This document shows positions 55,701 to 64,000 of a DNA stretch of 64,000 nt, piece by piece. This stretch comes from Plasmodium malariae (taxonomy: Eukaryota; Apicomplexa; Aconoidasida; Haemosporida; Plasmodiidae): assembly GCF_900090045.1 (NCBI RefSeq), contig NC_041781.1:372001-436000 (forward strand), written 5' to 3'. Position 1 is the first letter of the stretch, and every line of letters begins with the position of its first letter. Below the pieces are notes generated by a model. That model was given only the letters and a program-made list of their open reading frames with translations. It did not search any database and was not told the origin of the DNA. The position numbers were made by a program, and so were the translations under genes.

Positions 55701-57387
55701 TCTTCTAAAGTATGCTCTTCATCTGAAGGGGTTTTTCCACTAGATAAATCGATATCTGGAATCATATTATCTCCCTTTTCATTCACTTCCGTACCTTTTA
55801 CTTCTTTTTGTTCTTTCTCCTTATCATTCTCGCTATTATTCTCTTTTTGATTTCCTTTGTCATCCTTATTTCCAGACTTCTTCACCTTCTTCTCTTTTGT
55901 GTTAATGTCTTTTTTATTTTTCTCCTTCAAAACGTTAATAATCTCAACCCAGTGTCTTTTCAAAATGGTCTTTTTTTCGAGCTCATCAACAACTGGTGTT
56001 ATTTCCTTAAAGTAAAAAATTTCTTTAATTAAATTCTTATAAATTACGATCATTTTCAAATTTTTAGGTAAATGAGAGCATTTCTTTTCAAAAGACAAGA
56101 TATCATTTTTTAATTCTTTCATTTTTATTATTCCATCATTCCATTTAAAGTTTTTCCATTCGTTCAATTTTTCCTTTAACTGAACATATAAATCATACAA
56201 AGAATAAAAATTATTTATTTCTGTAGCACTTAGGAATAAGTCAGAATGTTCCTGATGTTTTAATCCAAATATAGATTCTCCTTTGTAGTAACTAGTGTAT
56301 TTTTTTTTTAACATACTAATTTCTTCTTTATACCTTTTTAATAATTCGAAAGCATTTAATGGGTTTATATGCTCACTTTTGAAGTTCATTTTTAGAAAGT
56401 TTTCTCTAAATACTTTTATATCAGTTTTAAAATTATATATATTATTTATTAAATCATTTTTCATAATGCTCTTTTTTCCTTGTATTTCTTCTTGCACATT
56501 TTTCTTTAACGCTGTTAACTCGTTAAACTTTGTTAAAATTATATTTTTCTTTTCCATCTCAAATTTGTATAATTGTATAAACTTCTTTTTCATTAAATTT
56601 AGCTTATTAAATGTGTTTAGTAAATTTTTATTATATGCTTCATCCATATGATATAACTCAGCAGACGATTTGTTTTTTTCCAAATTACTTATAAATTTTT
56701 GTTGATAATTTTCTTCATCCTCATAATGGGTAGAATTTCTTAAGGATTCAATCTGTTTCTTTAAAAAGTTGTTCATATAAAATTCTAATATGCTTAACAT
56801 TTCACTTATAGGATTTAATGCTATATCTATAGTTGACTCAAAGATATGTATTTTTTTTATTACATTAATTACATAATAGAGTGAATCTACATCTACAACA
56901 TTCTTCTTCAGTTCTATTTTATATTTGTTCATTTTTTTTATTAACAAGTCACTTTTTTTTTTAACAGGTTCAATAATTCTATTTGCACATTCTAAAGCTT
57001 CATCTTCAATTATATTAATTAGATACATTTTAAAACTTTCCAAATTGAATTTAAATACATTTAATATATAAAAACTGTCTATATTATTTATCTCTTTTTT
57101 TATATAAATGTATTTCTTTATTTTTTCCTCTTCTTCTTTGTATATTTTTAAGTCACATTCAAACCCCATCTCAGAGTTATCCTCAGAATCTTCTGCATCC
57201 GTATCATCGGCATTATTTTCATTTTGGCCTATTTTATCGTTCATATTCATTTTTTCTAATTCTTCTTCATTCGCAGTAAAATTAAATAAATTATTTTCCT
57301 TTTCATCCTCTGCAATTTTGCCATTCATATAATTGTCTACGTCTAACATCATGCCATAATTATTATTATTAGTATTGATCCTATTCC

Positions 57388-57432
<45 letters not shown>

Positions 57433-60400
57433 TACTGTTATTATTCTTGCTTAACAACATTCTTTTCTTTTTAGCCTCGTCTCCTATCAAGTTTTCCGCA
57501 CTACTCTCATTCGATAACTCTTTCGATTTCTTTAACTCAAAATTTTCGATTATATATTTATATTTCTCAAATTTGCTAATAAAATTATCGACAATATTTT
57601 GAAACCCGCTTAATTTATCATTCAATTTGGTTAGTTCCTTTTCAATATTTTTATCTTCTTTTATTTTTTCATAAAAATCAAAATAAAATTTTAAACTACT
57701 AACGCAATTTTCATTTTCCATGTTCAACTCCTCCAATACTTGTCCTGATTCTTTCATGTTCTTTTTAGAAAAATAGGAATAATCTAAGAGTTCTTCAAAT
57801 ATACTCTGTTTGTTTGTACATATCTTGTTGTTATTTTCTTTCATAAGAGACTTACAATCTATTTTGTTCTGATTATTCCATCTGCTGTCATTTGGTTCTG
57901 CTTCTGCCTCTTCCTCCTGCTGCTCCTTTTGAAACTGTCTTATCAAATCATCACTAGTTACCCAATTATCTATATATATCAGATTATTAATAGACACGTT
58001 CATAATTTTTTTCATATTCTCTTTTATACTTTTTATAGATGGGTTTATAATAATGTTATTTTCATGAATAAGTAGAAGAATTTCAATTTCATTTTTTTTG
58101 CCTTTGTTGTGTGCATTCTGGTCAAAATTTGACCAAGTATTAATTAAGGACTTAATATTTTTTAGATATATTTTTTTCAATGTACCTAAAAATATATCAT
58201 AGTAAAAATTCCTTGTATTAATTATTTCTTTCCTTGAAATATTATTTTTCAATTTATTTTCATACACATATTGTATGTTACTTAACAAGTCGAAAATAGC
58301 TACTTGGATTTTTTTCGAAATAGAATTACACAGAATAATTTTTTTGTGACATTTTTTATTCTGTCTATTAATAATCAACTTATCATTTTTATTTTCTAAT
58401 ATTTTATAGAGCACTTTTATGTTGTAATTAATGTGGTCATCTATTATATCATATAGAGAATTTATGGCTTCATTAAAATAGGTTAATTCTTTATGTAAAT
58501 TATCGATAGAATCTTCAAGAGAATAATTATTCCATGTATATTTAACTAGAAAAGGTAATATTAGTTGATCGATGTATACGAAAAAACGTTTCAATGTATA
58601 TTCAATATCTTTTTTCTTATTATGCTTCATTTTTTTTATTAATATTAATATATTATAAAATTTATAGTATAAACTGTATATTTTCGTTTCTTGGGAAATC
58701 ATGTTCTTTATTTCTTCTGGTATCTCAAAATTAAAAGACAAAAAAATCTTTGCTTCTCTAATTATTCTTTTAATTCTATTGTCAAAGTTAACAATCACAT
58801 TTTTCGTTTTAGGATGTTTAACAAATACAGTAACATTCAAACTGTTCATATTTTTTGTGAAGGATAACCAATGTTTAAACAGTCTATTTTTATATTCATC
58901 AATAAACTTGTAAATCTTTACATATAATTTTAACACCTCTTTACCATTAGAACTTTTGAATAAAACATTTTTTATTTTATTATCCTTTTCCCCAACTGCT
59001 ACCAATGCTACTTCTCCTTCTTTTGGAACATTCTCTTTATTTTTTTCCTCAAAAGTTGATACCTGTATCTTCACATCTTCATTTGCTGTTTTCTTTTTAT
59101 CATGATCTTCTAACAGTTTTAACACCTGTTCATATATAGCATAGAAAATGTCTATATTGTCAGTACAATTATTTCTAGAATCGTTGGCCCCCCCTGCATG
59201 CATAGTTGTAGTAGTATGTTCTTCTTCTATAATTTTCTCAAAATCTGTTTTTAATTTTGTAATAGGCAAATTATTATTCAAATGCGATAATTCGAAATAA
59301 GACGATGTATTCTTTTCATCCTTAATGGAAAGATTGTTTTCGTCTAGAAATATCTTCATTATATGATTTACTTTATAATTAATACTAAGTATCCAAAAAA
59401 TATTTTTTAAATAATTAATATTTTTACTTGAATTTAAATTGCTTTTATAATTTTCTAAATCATTGTTGATATTATTTAATATTTCTAAAAATTGTAGAAG
59501 CAAAATATCATATTTTGTGTGCAAAAAAGTAATCAAATAATCTCTTATAAAATATTCCTTAAATTTAAAAAAGATAAAAAAAGACAGCATAATGTTTGAA
59601 CTGTTACTTAACAAATTAACGATATTTTCTTGTAAATCACTTTCTAATTCTGATATGTACACTCTTAACTCTACAAAATCTCTATCAAAGTAATTGTACG
59701 TGTAATTTAACATATCATCAGTATGCTTTAGTTTAAATTCTTTTATATATTTATTAAACGCACTTGTTATATTTTGTATACAATCAAATTTCATCTTTCT
59801 TAAATTTTTAAATTGCTTAATACATAGAAATAAATCCACTAACTTTTTCAGACGCCTACAAAATATCTCTATCTTACAAAATATTACTTTTGTATCTAAG
59901 TCAACAGATCTATTTTTCGAGTTCTCCTCAAAAAATGTTTTTATATTTTCAAATTCTTCTCTATATTTTTCATGCAATTTAAAACATAGTTCAAATTTTT
60001 TTATTAAATCATCTGGATCTAGTAACCACAAATTTTGCTTATTCTTCAGTGCTTCTGTTTTCGTATTTTCATCCTTCATATTGTATTCCCCTTCTTCTCT
60101 TTCATTTGCTGTACGATGTATTGTGTTGTTTTCACCATCCTCATTTCCTTGATCCTCTTCAGATTCATCACTATCATAGTAGCTCCCATGATCTACACAA
60201 TTTTCGTCATATTCAATGCGATTCTCTCCATATCCCATTTCATTTTTCTCCTTTTTATATGTTTCGTCGTAATCCCCTCCATCTTTATTATTATTAATAT
60301 CATCATTCTCATCATAATCGTCGTTATCGTCTTCATCATCTCTATCGTCATTATAAACATTATCATCATTGTCGTCATTATTATAGTTATCTAAATTTTT

Positions 60401-61774
60401 GATAAAATCTGACATTTGGTTGCTTTTTCCTGCATTGTTCAGGTAATTTTCTCCATTTTCATTTTGATTATTGCCACCACAGTTGTTCCCAACATTTGTC
60501 TCAGATTTATTATCTCCATATTCGTTATCCTTAATCTTTACATTCCTTTTATTTTTTCTTCTTTTTCTTCTTTTCTTTCTCTTTTTCCTCTTAGCACAAA
60601 ATATTTCTTCTTTGCATTTAACAACTAGTTGATTTGTAATTTTAATAAATAAATTTTTCAACTTATTAGGGGTGTTGTAAAAACGTGCAACTAGATATAT
60701 CATTTTTATAGAGTTTAAAAGAGGCGGTATATTATCAATAATGTTTTCCACATTACATAAATACAAAGACAAGATGAACTGTTCAATACTCTCCAGATAT
60801 TTTATATTATCCTTGCTTTCGTTAAATTCATTTTCAATTTTCGTTTCTAATTCTCTCCATTTATTTAAAATATCGAATGTATATGTATATTTTTGCTCTT
60901 CATTACTTGTATTACTTATATTTATATTATTTATTATATTTTTAATTTCATTACTTCTTAATTCTTCCATAATAAATAATAAATACCTGTGTTTGTATCT
61001 CCAGTATTGAATTTCAATAAATGGTCCAACATCAATATTTGATTTTTTATATTCTAGTATTTTTTGTTGCATATCATTAAATAAATTTTCTAAAATGTTT
61101 AAATATTTTGTTAAATGATCAGTTTCCTTTTTCTTTTTTTGTATTTTATTCTCTGTCTCATTTCCTGTTTTGTTATATTGCCTATTTATAGAAGTAGTAT
61201 CTTTATCCTCTTTTAATTCACTTTTATCATTGCCATTTTCACAAATTATTTCACTTTGATCCTTTTTCATTTTTAATTTTACCTTCTTAATATCTTCTAA
61301 TATTAAGATAAATTCGCTCAATTCTTTAATATATGTATCAAATTCCATGGCAAATTTATTTACTTCATCTTTAGAAACACTATTATATATTATTTTGTTG
61401 TTAAGGAATAATGGAAAAATTATTTTTTTAAGCATCAGTTTTAATGTGTCCAAAATATTTGGAGATAATATACCATATAATATATTCTTATCATCTCTCA
61501 TATCTTTATTTAAGTATTTATAAAAATATACAATTTTCTGATCAAATTTTATATTTTCTTCTTTTGCTATAACCATCTTATTATTTTCTATGTTAAATAA
61601 TAAAACATCATCCTTTTCCTTTCTCACAAAATTCACTACAACATCTTTTTTCTCTTCGGCATTATCATCTATTAAGTAATCTATATTATATTCCTCTTTA
61701 TAAGAAAATTTCAGTTTATTCAAAACCCATTTATACACACCGTAAACCTGTGAATCATCATTTCTCCTCTCCAT
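43769..61774 (-). CDS. Dynein heavy chain, axonemal outer-arm type (DNAH5-like)
   Basis: Microtubule motor of 6001 residues in one uninterrupted frame, against about 4500 in most species. Plasmodium builds axonemes only in male gametes, so this motor probably drives microgamete flagella (family knowledge). The tail occupies about 1-2500. The AAA ring has P-loops GPAGTGKTE (AAA1, Lys2630), GNTLTGKTE (AAA2, Lys2916), GSTGSAKTS (AAA3, Lys3512) and GVGGSGKRS (AAA4, Lys3981), with the AAA1 Walker-B region CFDEFNRI. The coiled-coil stalk and microtubule-binding domain lie at about 4290-4620; AAA5/6 and the C-terminal barrel end in WKLRGTSLLC. NPGYAGRQLLPENLK in AAA1 resembles the outer-arm gamma/DNAH5-8 class rather than cytoplasmic dynein. 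Extra length comes from Asn/Asp/Lys-rich insertions: an acidic block about 445-500, poly-Asn near 1450, and segments around 1980-2120, 3140-3290, 3800, 4100 and 5100. Confidence 0.93.
57389..57427 (-). repeat. AAT trinucleotide repeat, 13 units, in dynein
   Basis: Thirteen perfect ATT on the plus strand (AAT codons on the minus) encode part of a polyasparagine insertion in the dynein tail. Much shorter than the homologous type of repeat in the ubiquitin protease. Confidence 0.93.
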
Positions 61775-63469
61775 TCTTTCTTTCTTTGCTTTTCCTATCT
61801 TTTTCTTTTTTTTATAATTAATTATTTTGTCTACATAACACTACAGCCTCAAGCATATACGAGTATTTACATGTGTCTACCTGCATAAGAATATATATGC
61901 TCATGTATATATTTATACGCACATGTATTATCATGCTCTTATTATTGAATATATTTTGTATTCATGCTATGGTATATGAATATTCGTTCATATTTCTTTA
62001 TATTTAATGGCAAAAATACTCTCCACATAAATGTAATATATGTATGTATATATTTATGTATGTGCAGTTCACTACAGACACTCTTATATATTTCCCCCTT
62101 TTTTTGAAATATCATCTACATTTTAATGCTATCTTATATCTACTCTGAGACATCTTTATATGTTTCTCAGCGCAAAGAAGTTACCATCTTATAGAGATAA
62201 ATAAATTATTATAAATAATGAATTAGTTAAAAGTATATTTTTGTCCGTAATTATAACTAATAAATTATAATATATTGCGTGTGTTAAATAATATGTACGT
62301 CCTAAGTGCATATGCACATGCGCACATGCATATATATATATACATTAAAATACATGCACATAGAGTCTTTGATTGTGTCTTAATTAAAGACAGAGATTTT
62401 TTAACTCATATAATATATATTTCTTAGTTACTTTAATAGTTTTTTTTTTTTTTTATTGTTTCTAAAAACAAAAGGGATGTTTTACTTATATTTTGCTTCA
62501 TAACCATTCAATTGCAATAGAAGTGAAATTGTTTATTATACTATGGTAAACAATTAAAAGCAAGAATGATAAAAAAAAGAAAATTATACGTAGAATTATT
62601 AAAAATTGTAATAATTTTAAAGCTTAATATATAACACACGTTAAGAATAAAAATCAAAATATTCACAAATATAAAAAACGATATTAATAATTTTTTCTAT
62701 ATTTGGGGTAGAAAAAAAAAAAAAAAAAACAAAAATTCATAACTTTTCTATTTTTTTTCTTCAGATATATGTAAACATCTAACTCTATTTCTTTGCGTCT
62801 TCTTTCTCCTTTTTTTTCCATCATTTTCTCATATCTTGATTTCTTCATTTCCCCTTTATACTATATCTATAATTCTTAACACGGTTGAGACTTTTTCATT
62901 TTTACGTTTTATTATTTTACACTTTTTTAATTATGCTTTTAAGTTATTCTAATATTAATGATCATATTAGATATAATATTCCCTTAGATCACATTATAAA
63001 AATTAAAAATACACTAAATTTCCATTTTTATGTTCATAGTTAATTCTCTTTTTACACATCTCCCCATTTTGTATAATCAAAGAGGGGGGGAGGAAAAAAA
63101 ATAAAAGATACACTATATATATATATATATGTAAATTTACAAATTTCATAGTATCCTTAAATATTAACAGTTTTTCCTTTTAATTTAAAAAAAGAAAATT
63201 CATACATTTTTTCGCAAAATTTTTTTTTCACTTGCGCATACATGGATACACACACATATGTAAATACGAACATATATATGTATATGCATTTGTATAGAAA
63301 TACATCTGCCTGTGTATACATTTACTTGAGTAAACATTTCAAAATACGTGTGTGTACATATCTTTTCACACTTCTAACCTTTACTTAAATCCCTCCTTTC
63401 GATAATTTGATTAAGTGTGAATTCAAAGAACTGAATGATTCATTTTCAGACGAATATACACTTTATATT
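61775..63469. other. Dynein promoter region / 3' region of RhopH3 gene
   Basis: About 1.7 kb between two minus-strand genes. The dynein promoter and leader lie next to 61775; the last exon of RhopH3 ends at 63470. Sequence is TATG-microsatellite-rich with poly-A/T runs and an isolated run of seven G at 63084-63090. No ORF or RNA gene seen. Confidence 0.6.
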
Positions 63470-64000
63470 CTATATTTCATCTGATACATCATCTAAACTT
63501 GATCCAGAATCTACAACTGAAGAATCTTTCGTTGAATCTTCATCAAGTACATTTGTAGATTCAACGATATCAACACCTTTTTTAATTTTTGAAACCAAAC
63601 TTTTACCTCTCTTATTAGTAACTTCTTTTCCCACTTGTTCCATCTTGTTTTTAATATCTTTATATAAAGGTTTAATTGATCTACCTGCAGTTCTTTGGGA
63701 TGATACATCACTAGGTACATTAGGTTCCTGAACAGAAGTACCAGGAGTAGCTAAGCCCTTTTCCTCCAAGTTTCCTATATATTTGTATAATTCTAATTCT
63801 AATTCCTTATTTTTATCGTTAATATTTAAGTTCACATTATCTGGCACAGTATTTATAAATTGAGAAGCATTATATTGTTGATTTTTATCACTTCCTTCGA
63901 TACTATCCTCCATATCATCATCCATGGCTTCTTCCGATTCTTGCTGATCCGATTCAAAGAACACATCCTCTATTCTATATCCAATTCCATCATTAGTTGT
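63470..64000 (-). CDS. RhopH3: RhopH3 (high molecular weight rhoptry protein 3), C-terminal part, truncated by window end
   Basis: The frame runs in from the right edge (starting TTNDGIGYRIEDVFFESDQQ) to TAG at 63470, giving the last 176 residues of a larger protein. The segment is hydrophilic and acidic: ESEEAMDDDMEDSIEGSD, a helix-like NDKNKELELELYKYIGNLEE, a basic patch RSIKPLYKDIKNKMEQVGK, and an acidic Ser/Asp-rich end SGSSLDDVSDEI. There is no domain signature. The assignment rests on position next to the dynein heavy chain, as in P. falciparum (PF3D7_0905300 then PF3D7_0905400), and on general resemblance to the acidic RhopH3 tail as I recall it. RhopH3 is a subunit of the RhopH complex, which is delivered from rhoptries to the host erythrocyte and is needed for invasion and nutrient uptake. 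No ATG start is within the window; the codon at 63964 is GTG inside the exon. Confidence 0.72.
   Translation of the reverse strand, partial: TTNDGIGYRIEDVFFESDQQESEEAMDDDMEDSIEGSDKNQQYNASQFINTVPDNVNLNINDKNKELELELYKYIGNLEEKGLATPGTSVQEPNVPSDVSSQRTAGRSIKPLYKDIKNKMEQVGKEVTNKRGKSLVSKIKKGVDIVESTNVLDEDSTKDSSVVDSGSSLDDVSDEI

Noticed and set aside
61775..63469. AGACA/TGTCT motifs upstream of dynein as male-gametocyte regulatory sites
   Set aside because: Only about four occurrences in 1.7 kb, near the number expected by chance at this base composition.

Overview
The window is core chromosomal DNA from a malaria parasite (Plasmodium). The evidence is extreme A+T content in intergenic DNA (long poly-A, poly-T and TA tracts), asparagine-rich low-complexity insertions in conserved proteins, short AT-rich introns with GT..AG ends and pyrimidine-rich acceptors, and the gene set itself. 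Gene content and order (prefoldin 4, DUSP-type ubiquitin protease, HU, short RPA1, copper ATPase, thioredoxin-like protein, FG nucleoporin, mitochondrial carrier, dynein heavy chain, RhopH3) match, from memory, the conserved block around PF3D7_0904500-PF3D7_0905400 on P. falciparum chromosome 9. Base composition and protein divergence suggest a non-falciparum species (malariae/ovale-like or similar), but the species cannot be fixed from the sequence alone. Nothing looks bacterial, viral, transposon-derived or subtelomeric.

Layout. 1-1502: intergenic. 1503-2054 (+): prefoldin subunit 4, two exons. 4879-10184 (+): ubiquitin-specific protease with a 104-unit perfect AAT repeat and a terminal exon carrying the predicted catalytic Asp. 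11165-11880 (-): apicoplast-type histone-like protein HU, two exons. 11881-14908: about 3 kb divergent spacer. 14909-16824 (+): short-form replication protein A1 with a 14-nt first exon. 17622/17759-24646 (-): copper-transporting P-type ATPase. 26323-27147 (-): thioredoxin-like protein with a possible mitochondrial presequence. 28505-34949 (-): FG-repeat nucleoporin with an alpha-helical C-terminal part, three exons. 37425-40820 (-): mitoferrin-like mitochondrial carrier with a very large insertion. 43769-61774 (-): 6001-residue axonemal-type dynein heavy chain in one uninterrupted 18-kb frame. 63470-64000 (-): 3' end of a gene called RhopH3, running off the window.

The genes serve unrelated housekeeping or stage-specific jobs: protein folding, deubiquitination, apicoplast DNA packaging, replication, copper and probable iron transport, the nuclear pore, male-gamete motility and host-erythrocyte invasion/nutrient uptake. 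There is no operon logic. All genes from the copper ATPase rightward lie on the minus strand.

Beyond known genes, the window has several small higher-complexity islands in otherwise AT-only DNA that could be unannotated small exons or structured RNAs: 13806-13866, 35601-35880, 25970-26056, 27838-27870 and 2881-2942. It also has a 20-bp tandem array, a 32-bp tandem duplication, a telomere-like G-rich stretch, and a recent 387-bp-offset duplication in the nucleoporin FG domain. I found no convincing undescribed multi-gene system. The best leads are these islands and the unusual architectures of the carrier, the nucleoporin and the dynein.
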